NCBI GenBank assembly: GCA_002747825.1
Contig: PDQQ01000011.1
Location: 78,715-142,714 of the forward strand
Direction: 5' to 3'
Origin: Deltaproteobacteria bacterium
GTDB lineage: Bacteria; Desulfobacterota; Desulfobulbia; Desulfobulbales; Desulfocapsaceae
DNA: 64,000 nt
Shown here: one piece after another, positions 45,358 through 53,337 of the stretch
Numbering within the stretch: the stretch's first letter is position 1
How the letters are laid out: every line of letters begins with the position of its first letter
The notes under the pieces: generated by a model
What the model saw: only the letters and a program-made list of their open reading frames with translations
Databases searched by the model: none
Told to the model about the DNA's origin: nothing
Translations under genes and position numbers: made by a program

Positions 45358-45453
45358 GAGAAGGACAGAAGTCTGGTATTATGACCGTTCAGAAATGGCT
45401 CCGAACGGCTCGAAGATACATCGTTTAATTCTACTTTACTGAGGAGGTAAATA

Positions 45454-46500
45454 ATGAGTGTTTGCAGAAAAACTGGCATACTGACCCTACTGGTTGCTGC
45501 CGCAATGTTTGTATTGTTTCCGCTCAACGGTATTGCTGCGGACAAAAAGATCGTCTGGAAATCTTCAGGACACGGACCGGCCTCTGACCCGTCCCAGATA
45601 TTCCATGACAAGCTTTGCAAGGCCATCACCGAGGCCACCGGTGGCCGTCTGACCGTCAAACCCTTTGTTGGCGGTTCCATCGTTCCGGCCTACAAAGAAC
45701 TTGACGCCATTGATCAGGGGGTGTTGCAAATGGGCTATACCTGCCCGATGTACAACCTCGATAAATGGCCGGCAGCCGGTCTGATCAGCTCTCGTCCGGG
45801 TGGTTTGCCTGGAGAGGCCCTGCGTACCTGGTTTGATTTTGGTGGTGGTGCAGACCTGATGAACAAGATGATGAAGGGCTATAATGTGATGACCTTTCCC
45901 GGCGCACTCTCCCCACTGCCTGAGGAGGTGTTTTTCCATTCAAAGGTCAAGCTTGAGTCATTGGCAGACCTGAAAGGTTTGAAAGCCCGCTGCATGGGTG
46001 ACGGCGGCGAGATTTTGAAACGGATGGGAGCGGCAACGGTTATCATCCCCGGCGGTCAGCTCTATGAGGCAATGCAGCGTGGAACCATTGATGCATTTGA
46101 GTATTCAACGCTCGCATCCAACTGGAACATGCATTTCAACGAGGTTGCCCCCTATGTGTATCTTTCACCGACCAGGGCACCCAGCGACCCGCAGGTTATC
46201 TTCGTCAACAAAAAGGCCTGGGAAGCATTACCAGCCGACCTGCAGGCCACCGTCAAGGCTGTAGTTGCCCAATATACTCAAGACCAGCATGAATTTCTGG
46301 TAAACGAATCGATCAGTGCCGTGGAGAAGTTCAAAAAAGCCGGCAACGAGGTCTACAAGGTACCCAAAGACATCGAAGACGCTTTAAACGCGGAAGCAGA
46401 CAAATTCTACGCTGAAAAATCAAAAAGCGAAGATCCTATCTTTGCAGAGATTTACGACTCGATGAAAGCCTTTGGTGAGGCCTACAATGCAATCAAATAA
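45454..46500 (+). CDS. TRAP transporter periplasmic binding protein, DctP type
   Basis: 348 residues; GAGGAGG stands ahead of the ATG. Signal peptide at 1-29 (LLVAAAMFVLFPLNGIAA). Mature part: KIVWKSSGHGPASDPSQIFHDKL, SLADLKGLKARCMGDGGEILKRMGA with the conserved arginine that holds a carboxylate ligand, and MQRGTIDAFEYSTLASNW. It captures an organic acid and delivers it to the QM permease encoded next. Similarity is greatest to binders of 2-oxo or hydroxy acids, so the ligand is left open. A strong stem-loop follows. Confidence 0.91.
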   Translation: MSVCRKTGILTLLVAAAMFVLFPLNGIAADKKIVWKSSGHGPASDPSQIFHDKLCKAITEATGGRLTVKPFVGGSIVPAYKELDAIDQGVLQMGYTCPMYNLDKWPAAGLISSRPGGLPGEALRTWFDFGGGADLMNKMMKGYNVMTFPGALSPLPEEVFFHSKVKLESLADLKGLKARCMGDGGEILKRMGAATVIIPGGQLYEAMQRGTIDAFEYSTLASNWNMHFNEVAPYVYLSPTRAPSDPQVIFVNKKAWEALPADLQATVKAVVAQYTQDQHEFLVNESISAVEKFKKAGNEVYKVPKDIEDALNAEADKFYAEKSKSEDPIFAEIYDSMKAFGEAYNAIK

Positions 46501-46530
46501 CAAAACATCCTGAGGTTCGATCAGCATCAA

Positions 46531-46560
46531 GATCATGCCGGACACAGATCCGGCATGATC
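46531..46560 (+). terminator. Strong stem-loop between the TRAP P and Q genes
   Basis: GATCATGCCGGA (46531-46542) pairs perfectly with TCCGGCATGATC (46549-46560) over a CACAGA loop. No T-run. As in the liv operon, it probably raises binding-protein mRNA over permease mRNA. Confidence 0.72.
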
Positions 46561-46582
46561 CGTTTCAAATCGGGGGAGAGGT

Positions 46583-47101
46583 ATGACCACCTTACGAAAG
46601 CTGTTAACATTCATTGATTGGTTGAGCGAAAAGTCTGGACAACTGGGGAAATGGTTCGCGCTCCTCCTGGTCTTTGTCGGCTCTTTTGAAACGATTGCCC
46701 GGCATTTTTTCAATGCCCCGACAATCTGGGCCTATGACTCGATGTGTATGGCGGGCGGCGTCATCTACATGCTCGGCGCCTCCTACAACTATCTGCACGA
46801 TGCACACACCAGGGTGGATCTCTTTTATATGCGGGCAAAGCCACGAACCAAGGCCCTTATCGATGTTATCTGTTCTCTCTTCCTGTTTTTCCCGCTGATG
46901 ATCGTCATGTTCAAACTGGCGGTTGACTGGGCAGTAAAGGCATGGAGGATCAACGAAGTCATGTTCACCAGCTTCTGGTATCCGCCTGCAGCACCCTATC
47001 GCACGATATTCGCAATTGGACTTTTCTTACTGATTCTTCAGGGATTTGCAAGGTTTGTCCGTGACCTTTACTTTTTGATACGAGGTGAACAAATTGTTTG
47101 A
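46583..47101 (+). CDS. TRAP transporter small permease subunit, DctQ type
   Basis: 172 residues with four membrane helices (about 22-42, 50-72, 87-110 and 134-156). GSFETIARHFFNAPTIWAYDSMCMAGGVIYMLGASYNY is the usual DctQ core. GGGGGAGAGG precedes the ATG at 46583. Partner of the large subunit, whose start overlaps it by 17 bases. Confidence 0.88.
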   Translation: MTTLRKLLTFIDWLSEKSGQLGKWFALLLVFVGSFETIARHFFNAPTIWAYDSMCMAGGVIYMLGASYNYLHDAHTRVDLFYMRAKPRTKALIDVICSLFLFFPLMIVMFKLAVDWAVKAWRINEVMFTSFWYPPAAPYRTIFAIGLFLLILQGFARFVRDLYFLIRGEQIV

Positions 47102-48440
47102 ACTCAGCGCTGAAATTGTTGCCTTTCTGATGCTGGGGGGCGTATTTACCCTGGTTCTGACCGGCTTTCCGATTGCCTTTGTTATCGGTAGTGTTGCTTT
47201 TCTGGTCGGCCTGGCCATCTTCGGCCCGGTCACCACATTTCACATCCTCTACAGCCGTTTTTACGACCTGTCTCTGAACTATCCATACCTTGCCGTGCCT
47301 CTCTTTACCTTTATGGGAGTGATACTGCAACACTCGGGTATCACCAAGGATCTGTATGAGAGTCTGTATGAATCCCTCGGACGGCTCAAAGGCGGTCTGG
47401 CCATTGTTACCGTAGTTTTCGGGACGATTCTTGCCACCTGTCTGGGTGTCATCGCCGCCTCGGTTACCATCCTGACCCTGATCGCCCTCAGGCCGATGGT
47501 TGTCAGGGGCTATGACAAGCCGCTGGCGGCTGGAACCATTGTTGCCTCGGGCACGCTTGGTATCCTGATTCCACCGAGTATCATGCTGGTCGTTTACGGC
47601 CCACAGGCGGGAATCTCGATTGGCCAGATGTTTATGGGTGCTGTTTTTCCGGGGTTGATGCTGGCCTTCTGCTATGTGTCCTATGTCGCGATCCGCTGTT
47701 ATATCAATCCGGATCTTGGCCCGGCAATCCCGGCTGACCAGCTGACACCGTTTTCCTTGCAAAAGATGTGGCGGCTGGCAAAATCGATGGTTCCTCCGGT
47801 GATGCTTATCCTGGCTGTTCTCGGGACCATCTTTTCGGGCATCGCTCCACCGACCGAGGCGGCTGCAGTCGGCTGTCTGGCATCGGTCTTGCTCGCCATC
47901 TGCTACCGCAAGTTCAGTTTTGAACTGTTAAAGCATGCGTCGCTCGAGACCCTGCGCGTCAGTGCCTTTGTCGTCCTGATCGCCGCTCTCTGCTATGCCT
48001 TTGTCGGCGTCTTTATGAGTGCCGGTTCCGGTGAGGTTGTCTCAAACCTGATCCTTTCCGTTCCGGGCGGCAAATGGGCCTCTTTTTCGATGATCATGGT
48101 CATCGTCTTTCTGCTTGGACTCTTTATTGAGTGGATTGGTATCGTCTTTATTATCGTACCAATTTTTTCACCGATCCTCGCAGAGCTTGGCTTCAATCCT
48201 CTCTGGGCAGGCATGATGATCTGTATCAACCTGCAGATGGCCTTCCAGACGCCGCCGATGGCAATGTCTATTTTTGTCCTCAAGGGAGCAGCGCCAGAAG
48301 ATCTTGGTCTGACCATGTCTGACATTATCAAGGGCGTGATCCCGTTTGTTTTGATTATCATGTTTGTTTTGTTTCTTTGCACGGTATTTCCAGAAATTAT
48401 CACCTGGCTGCCGGAGAAGATGATCGGCCCGGCTCATTAA
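47085..48440 (+). CDS. TRAP transporter large permease subunit, DctM type
   Basis: 451 residues from the GTG at 47085 inside the end of the Q gene. Twelve or so membrane helices. Conserved DctM motifs: PLFTFMGVILQHSGITKDLYES, LGIIPPSIMLVVYGPQAGISIGQMF-like region (GTLGILIPPSIMLVVYG), GIAPPTEAAAVGC, and FQTPPMAMSIFVLKGAAPE. Couples sodium or proton flux to uptake of the acid bound by the P protein. Confidence 0.92.
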   Translation: MNKLFELSAEIVAFLMLGGVFTLVLTGFPIAFVIGSVAFLVGLAIFGPVTTFHILYSRFYDLSLNYPYLAVPLFTFMGVILQHSGITKDLYESLYESLGRLKGGLAIVTVVFGTILATCLGVIAASVTILTLIALRPMVVRGYDKPLAAGTIVASGTLGILIPPSIMLVVYGPQAGISIGQMFMGAVFPGLMLAFCYVSYVAIRCYINPDLGPAIPADQLTPFSLQKMWRLAKSMVPPVMLILAVLGTIFSGIAPPTEAAAVGCLASVLLAICYRKFSFELLKHASLETLRVSAFVVLIAALCYAFVGVFMSAGSGEVVSNLILSVPGGKWASFSMIMVIVFLLGLFIEWIGIVFIIVPIFSPILAELGFNPLWAGMMICINLQMAFQTPPMAMSIFVLKGAAPEDLGLTMSDIIKGVIPFVLIIMFVLFLCTVFPEIITWLPEKMIGPAH

Positions 48441-48744
48441 CCAGTATTGTTAAATGGTAGCATGCCAGCCGTAACGAGGAGCGGAACCTGGAGACAACTC
48501 TCTGTCTCAAGCCGGGTTCCAAAGAAAAGGTAAGAGTGGGGAGATTGCGACGACCTGCCGCCATTTATGGCTAACTCGGATATTTTATGAATATTGTGTC
48601 AAATTTTTAAAAATTGCTGATATTCCAAGATACTACACGGGGAACATTACAGTTTTACAATATCCAAAGTGTTCACCAAAGTTCAGTCCATGCGGCGCCA
48701 TCTTCTTCAGTCTTTTTGCAGTAAATAGAGTTTACTCTTACGTA
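48441..48744. other. Intergenic region after the TRAP genes
   Basis: 304 bases. Holds a two-tier stem-loop at 48483-48520, probably the TRAP transcript end, and a palindromic AAATTTTTAAAAATTG stretch (about 48602-48617). A small inverted repeat AGTAAA/TTTACT (about 48720-48736) lies just before the kinase start. Confidence 0.4.
48483..48520 (+). terminator. Two-tier stem-loop after the TRAP M gene
   Basis: Outer stem GGAACC/GGTTCC, inner stem GAGACA/TGTCTC (48491-48508). No T-run follows (AAAGAAAAGG). Confidence 0.45.
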
Positions 48745-50072
48745 ATGCAAAAAACTTCGAACCTGACACCGCCTGAACTGATGTTCTGGCCGGTGTAGGA
48801 GCAGTCAGGCCTGAGAGGGCAATAGGGCGTTTCTGCAGGCTCGAAGGTCAGCTCCTCACTATCGACGGCAGGCCGTTTCATCTCGATAGCTTTGATGAGA
48901 TTGTTGTTCTTGGCGCGGGCAAGGGCGGGGCTTCGATGGCAAAGGCACTCGAGGAACTGCTTGGAAAAAGGATTACCAGAGGCGCTATTGTCGTAAAATA
49001 TCAGCATATCGAGGCCCTCAGCACCGTTAAAATACTCGAAGCTGCTCATCCGGTACCGGATGAAAACGGCTACCGGGCGGCTCGCGAGATGTACCGGCTT
49101 GCTCGAGACGCCGGGGAAAAAACGCTGGTTATCTGCCTGATTTCAGGGGGAGGCTCTGCGCTCTTGCCTTATCCGGTTGCCGGTGTGAGCCTGGCGGACA
49201 AGCAGGAAACGACAAGGATTTTGCTGGCCTGCGGGGCAAATATCCACGAAATCAACGCTATTCGCAAGCATCTTTCTGTCATCAAGGGTGGTGGTCTGGC
49301 TCGAGCCGTTTATCCCGCAACCCTTGTGTCCCTGATTCTTTCCGACGTTATCGGTGATGATCTCGATACGATCGCCTCAGGCCCCTGTGTGCCTGATCGC
49401 ACCACCTTTTCAGACTGTTTGGCGATCTTCGAGAAGTACGGTGTTGTCGAACAGATACCTTTGAATGTCATAGGGTATATCCGCAAAGGGAGTAACGGAG
49501 AGGTCCCCGAAACGGCAAAGGTCGATGAGCCGATTTTCGAGAAAACGGCCAATGTTATCATCGGTGGGAATTTTGATGCCTTGGTAACAGCAAAAAGCAA
49601 AGCGGAAGAACTCGGCTACAACACACTGTTATTGTCGTCTCAGATTGAAGGTGAAACCCGTGAGATTGCAGCCAGTCACGTCGCCATTGCTCGGGAAGTG
49701 AAGATGCACGGCCAGCCTGTTCCAACACCGGCCTGTATCCTCTCCGGCGGTGAAACAACAGTTACTATCCACGGGCAGGGCAAGGGCGGTCGGGCACAGG
49801 AATTCGCTCTGGCCGCAGCGATAAAAATGGAAGGCTTGACCGATACCGTGATTCTCTGTGCCGGTACCGATGGCTCTGATGGGCCGACCGATGCAGCCGG
49901 TGCCGTTTGCGATACCCAGACCGTTAACAAAGCTTTAGAAAAAGGGCTTTATCCAGAAAAATACCTGGCGGCGAACGACTCTTATCATTTTTTTGATACC
50001 GTTGGCGGTCTCTACAAGACCGGACCGACCAATACCAACGTAATGGATATCAGAGTTGTGCTGGTAAAATAG
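48745..50072 (+). CDS. Glycerate 2-kinase (DUF4147/TtuD family), apparent frameshift near the N-terminus
   Basis: The intact long frame begins at an ATG at 48936 and gives 378 residues, but homology clearly starts earlier. Reading back in that frame gives RPERAIGRFCR and then FDEIVVLGAGKGGASM, the N-terminal nucleotide motif of the family, with no start codon before a TGA at 48774. A different frame gives ATG at 48745 and MQKTSNLTPPELMF, ending at TAG (48796). Joining the two at about 48784-48788 needs a -1 shift and yields a normal-length kinase of about 440 residues. The rest is typical: LISGGGSALLPYP, HLSVIKGGGLA, GPCVPD, GGETTVTI, AGTDGSDGPTDAAG. It phosphorylates glycerate to 2-phosphoglycerate. 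Either the gene is broken or one base was lost in sequencing. Confidence 0.82.
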
Positions 50073-50104
50073 CCTTTTATCTTTTGGAGATGTTATATAA
50101 CGAA

Positions 50105-50839
50105 TCACCTGAGAACTATTCTGGCGTCAAAGCCTTCAGCGCGTAAACTCTTGAGAAGGTAGTCAGCGTCTTTTTTTGTCTTGTAAGCACCGACCAGCAG
50201 GCGGCCTTCGAATTTTCCCGTTTTTTGATCATGAACGGGTGTTGAATAGGCCTGCAAAGCGAATTTTGTAACTTTGGTCCTTAACGATTTCAAATCATCG
50301 TAAGAACCGCTGTCTCCTATCTGAATGGCGTAAGGGAGGTTTCTGATAATACCTTCTGAAATATCCTTTGATTCGAGTTCCGTCTTCAGATGAAACGCTT
50401 TGTCTTTTGCCGCAAAAGAGCCTATGAAAATACGATGCCAGACCTCCTTGTTTACCAATTGTAGCGGAGAAGTGAAGGCTGGATAGCCTGATCTTCGCAG
50501 CATGGATGCGATCTTGTAGCATTGTAGTTGGGATGTACTTGTGCCAATCTGGACAGTGTAAGGATGCTTTTTCTCTATAGAGGTTATCTTGCTATAATCA
50601 AAAGAGAATTTTTTCTGTGATACGCCAGGAATTGTTTCTTCTTTCGTGCCTTGAGGATATACATTTGCCTTGTAATGTATCGAGCCATCCTTGGGGATGT
50701 CGCCGAGTTCCTGAACTGCTTCCCTGTTGAGTTTGTCAAGTTCGGTCAATCTTTTTTCGATAAGGCTCAGATTTCCTGCCAATACCTGGCTGTAAAAGGC
50801 GAGAATAAGAAAAATTGCTATGAGATAAGAATTCTTCAA
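50105..50839 (-). CDS. SPOR-domain protein with signal peptide
   Basis: 244 residues if started at the TTG at 50839, which gives a clean signal peptide (KNSYLIAIFLILAFYSQVLAG); a GTG at 50950 would add 37 residues. Neither has a good ribosome binding site. Two SPOR-like repeats follow: HPYTVQIGTSTSQLQCYKIASMLRR...WHRIFIGSFAAKDKAFHLKTEL and LPYAIQIGDSGSYDDLK...GRLLVGAYKTKKDADYLLKSLRAEGF. SPOR domains bind denuded peptidoglycan at division septa; the exported location fits. Convergent with the glycerate kinase gene. Confidence 0.75.
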   Translation of the reverse strand: MKNSYLIAIFLILAFYSQVLAGNLSLIEKRLTELDKLNREAVQELGDIPKDGSIHYKANVYPQGTKEETIPGVSQKKFSFDYSKITSIEKKHPYTVQIGTSTSQLQCYKIASMLRRSGYPAFTSPLQLVNKEVWHRIFIGSFAAKDKAFHLKTELESKDISEGIIRNLPYAIQIGDSGSYDDLKSLRTKVTKFALQAYSTPVHDQKTGKFEGRLLVGAYKTKKDADYLLKSLRAEGFDARIVLR

Positions 50840-51197
50840 GGGACACCATTTTTTAGAGTGTTTGTGTGCAAAGGCAGTCGAGGAAGGTGAAAAACAGGCT
50901 CTTAAAGTCAATACTGTATCCTTTATTGGTTGTTTAAAAAAGATGGACACCTTGAATAACCAGTGTTTTCATATCTGCCGGGTTACAGAAAAACTACTCT
51001 CAGAATTAAACCTCCTCTGTAGTAGGCTTTTATCTGGCTTCAATATGAAGGCTTTATTTAAAGTATCTATACGAAAACAAAGCCAATAGTACAAGCTGCC
51101 CAGTCTTATTGTCCTACAGACGCTCCTGTTGGTCAAGAAATAATACAGAAATCTGGTTTTATGCAGAAGGTGCTAAACCACATCTGGCCACTAAGAA
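50840..51197. other. Intergenic region between the SPOR and PEGA genes
   Basis: 358 bases. The first 111 may be the coding extension of the SPOR gene. I see no other gene, terminator or RNA in it. Confidence 0.3.
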
Positions 51198-51878
51198 TCA
51201 TTGACTGCTGAGCCTCTTCTGGAGCTCTGCTATCATTTTACTGTGTTCCGGGAAAATTCTGTTATACCTGTACCACTGCATGCCGTTACTTGACCATTCG
51301 GCAACATCTTTGAGCTTGTAAATCAGCGGATCTGAAGAGACCATGGTTGCAATCAGCTGGCAGCGCAGGAGGAGCTCGCCGTTTTTGGTATCAAATTTTT
51401 CAAGGGTATATTCGGTCTGCAAGTATCCTGATTCGTAGTTAAGTTCTTTAATGTTCGATGAATATTTGATAACCGTGTCAAGCATAATCAGCCAGGCCTT
51501 TCTGGGGTTAATATCGCCGCTGACGGCTATCTGTATCCATTTGTTTGTTGCCGGGGATAACCTTGTTGCCTCCCAGAGGGGGCTGCGGGTCAGAGGGATC
51601 GATATCCGGCCTTCTTTCAGTTCGGGCAGGGTCTTGTCAATCGTGTATTCTTCTTCAAAGTAGCCATCCTTTTTTATGAGAAGTTGGTACTTCTGTTCGG
51701 TGTTGAATGCAAAGGTATAGCTCAATGGGGTGGTCTGTTTTGCCTCATTTCCGTTGATAAATATTCTGGCACCGGTAGGCTCGGTTTCTATCCAGGTTTC
51801 AATAGTGGTTTTGGAAGCGCAGGAAGACAAGAGAAAGATCCCAAACACAAGGAGTAAACAGATCGTATTTCCTTTCAT
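51198..51878 (-). CDS. PEGA-domain lipoprotein
   Basis: 226 residues from the ATG at 51878 (MKGNTICLLLVFGIFLLSSC); a further in-frame ATG lies 21 bases up. Lipobox LSSC with lipidated cysteine at about 20. Residues of about 27-85 form a PEGA domain (IETEPTGARIFINGNEAKQTTPLSYTF, YQLLIKKDGYFEEEYTI), a beta-sandwich common in surface lipoproteins. The rest (IAVSGDINPRKAWLIMLDTVIK, LRCQLIATMVSSDPLIYKLKD) is not recognised. It is close to the small exported protein upstream (54 bases), so probably one operon. Confidence 0.82.
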   Translation of the reverse strand: MKGNTICLLLVFGIFLLSSCASKTTIETWIETEPTGARIFINGNEAKQTTPLSYTFAFNTEQKYQLLIKKDGYFEEEYTIDKTLPELKEGRISIPLTRSPLWEATRLSPATNKWIQIAVSGDINPRKAWLIMLDTVIKYSSNIKELNYESGYLQTEYTLEKFDTKNGELLLRCQLIATMVSSDPLIYKLKDVAEWSSNGMQWYRYNRIFPEHSKMIAELQKRLSSQ

Positions 51879-51931
51879 TGTCTTTTCGCAAAAAATCAAC
51901 GGTTTAATTGGCAGTTACCTAATAAAAACAG

Positions 51932-52243
51932 CTATTTCATAACCAGTTTTTTTTGGAAGGTGATAAAGACGCCGGCATTGCTTGAATTTTTTATGTACGG
52001 CGTGATCGCGAAAACCGACCATCCTTTTTGGGCGTACTCAGAACTTGTTGTGTTGATACGTTCGGTGAGCCTGCCGGGATCTTTTTCTTCCAGAAAAATG
52101 GTGGTTGTCTTTTTTTCTGCAGCCATTTGTTCACGGGCAGCAATACTTTCTGGCAGAAGAGAATAGGAGTCTCCAGGGGCCTCGGCCAAGGCAGCTCCCG
52201 AGGTCATCAGGAGCAGGACGATTATGGCGTATATATGTTTCAT
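51932..52243 (-). CDS. Small exported hypothetical protein
   Basis: 103 residues; GGAGAAG precedes the ATG. Signal peptide at 1-20 (KHIYAIIVLLLMTSGAALA). Mature part is a short soluble domain (KKTTTIFLEEKDPGRLTERI, GWSVFAITPYIKNSSNAG) with no recognised family. First gene of a likely pair with the PEGA lipoprotein. Confidence 0.68.
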   Translation of the reverse strand: MKHIYAIIVLLLMTSGAALAEAPGDSYSLLPESIAAREQMAAEKKTTTIFLEEKDPGRLTERINTTSSEYAQKGWSVFAITPYIKNSSNAGVFITFQKKLVMK

Positions 52244-52564
52244 TTCTTCTCCAGGGTTTGCTGGCTTGTGTGAGGCTGATATTCAGATTGCTTGTTCAAT
52301 CGAAGGAACATGGAGCGTAAAATTTTACCCAAGGTGCGTGTTATTTTTGTTTTGATAATAAGATTCTCTGTATACATGAAGTCTGGAAGACAACGGATGT
52401 AGCCAGGGTTCCCGGCAGATCATATTGTTCAATTTTTTTTACGTCTACAGGTATGTGATCGTTAAACAGCATAAGGTTCTGCTCGTAACTCGTTTTTTTG
52501 AAGAAAAGGCTTGTATCCTGCCAGAGAGGTGTCTCGGAGTAAGCAAGGGCCAAAACACGTTCTG
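52244..52564. other. Region between the small exported protein gene and tRNA-Arg
   Basis: 321 bases. Contains the palindrome GTAAAATTTTAC (52317-52328), likely near the promoter of the minus-strand pair, and a TGTATACA at about 52366. Nothing coding is supported. Confidence 0.35.
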
Positions 52565-52641
52565 TGGTACACCCGGCAGGATTCGAACCTGCGACACCCG
52601 GATTCGAAGTCCGGTGCTCTATCCAGCTGAGCTACGGGTGC
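52565..52641 (-). tRNA. tRNA-Arg (anticodon TCG)
   Basis: 77 bases including encoded CCA. Acceptor GCACCCG pairs with CGGGTGT (one G-T), D arm GCTC-AGCTGGATA-GAGC, anticodon stem CCGGA/TCCGG with loop CTTCGAA (anticodon TCG, reads CGA), variable loop GTGTC, T arm GCAGG-TTCGAAT-CCTGC, discriminator A. All arms fold normally. No sign of a duplicated 3' end or integrase next to it. Confidence 0.96.
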
Positions 52642-52997
52642 ACTCGATTTTTTACCGCAATCCGAACAGATACAATTATTGGAATTGCAGTCCCTCTCTT
52701 CGGAGGTATTCCTGAGACGCTGTTTGCCAATAGGCCGATTTCCTGACGATTATCTCCCGATATGTAACGTAGTTGCCGTTTATTTGTCAATGGCTTTTCC
52801 TTGTATGCTGATCGGTCAACGACCTCCATTCAAGAAGAGACAACGCAGGATATTTGGGTTTTACGCGTTCATCACAAATTGTTGTTTTCTTTTTCCGTAA
52901 TGGGTATTCTTGCTTGGAAACCATACTTGGTTGTAGGGATTCTTATACTAATTGAGCAGATTCGGTTTTTTTATGTGGAATGAAGCGGAGGGAGAAT
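52642..52997. other. Region between tRNA-Arg and the selenoprotein gene
   Basis: 356 bases. Must hold the tRNA promoter (minus) and the selenoprotein promoter (plus). Short open frames across it show no family features and I do not call them. Confidence 0.35.
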
Positions 52998-53225
52998 ATG
53001 AAAATAACGATAGAATATTGCACGAAGTGAAATTATGAACCTCGAGCCTCCAGTTTGGGGGAACTGTTACAGAAAAAATACGCTGCTGAGGTAGAGCTTT
53101 TGCCTTCATCGGGTGGTGTTTTTGAAATTACCGTTGACGGAACGCTGGTATATTCAAAGAAGATGATGAACCGTTTCCCTGAAGACGGAGAGGTGGAAAC
53201 AAAAATAGAAGAGGCCAGCTGTTAG
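52998..53225 (+). CDS. SelW-like selenoprotein (Rdx family), in-frame TGA read as selenocysteine
   Basis: 75 residues with GGAGGGAG just before the ATG at 52998. The frame reads MKITIEYCTK, TGA at 53028-53030, then NYEPRASSLGELLQKKYAAE, VELLPSSGGVFEITVDG, and NRFPEDGEVETKIEEASC before TAG. This is the full Rdx/SelT-SelW-SelH family pattern: thioredoxin-like CxxU at residues 8-11, NYxPRA right after, and GVFEITVDGxxVYSKK. A TGA exactly where the family has Cys or Sec, and good coding quality on both sides, support selenocysteine insertion. A hairpin 21 bases after the TGA fits a bacterial SECIS. Predicted cytoplasmic redox protein. SelA, SelB and SelD must be encoded elsewhere. Confidence 0.88.
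53028..53066 (+). promoter_or_regulatory. Sec codon TGA and candidate bacterial SECIS hairpin
   Basis: TGA at 53028-53030; CAGTT (53051-53055) pairs with AACTG (53062-53066) around a TGGGGG loop. The loop begins 26 bases after the TGA and has G as its second base, within the range described for bacterial SECIS elements (apical loop roughly 16-37 bases downstream, an early G in the loop). Confidence 0.68.
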
Positions 53226-53278
53226 CCCGTCGATTGACAAGGGCTACTCTGCGGAGAGATGGCTGAGCCGTCAGCATT

Positions 53279-53329
53279 CGCTATGTCCGGGAGAGAGGGC
53301 GAGGAAGAGGAACGTCTCTCGGCATAGCG
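53279..53329. other. Inverted repeat between the selenoprotein and dtxR-type genes
   Basis: CGCTATGTCCGGGAGAGA (53279-53296) pairs imperfectly with TCTCTCGGCATAGCG (53315-53329). It lies between the 3' ends of two convergent genes, so a bidirectional transcript end is likely, though no T-run is present on either strand. Confidence 0.5.
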
Positions 53330-53337
53330 ATGCGCAT

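Noticed and set aside
46965..47762. Minus-strand ORF of 265 codons opposite the TRAP permease
   Set aside because: Very rich in Gln, Asn, Arg and Lys, as expected of the complement of a membrane protein gene.
48936..50072. Taking ATG 48936 as the true start of the glycerate kinase
   Set aside because: It would remove the conserved GAGK nucleotide motif that is encoded in frame just upstream.
52565..52641. tRNA-Arg as an integration (att) site
   Set aside because: No integrase gene, no repeat of the tRNA 3' end and no change in gene character nearby.
52679..52983. Short plus-strand ORFs between tRNA-Arg and the selenoprotein gene
   Set aside because: The first begins inside tRNA flanking sequence, none has a good ribosome binding site, and the peptides look random.
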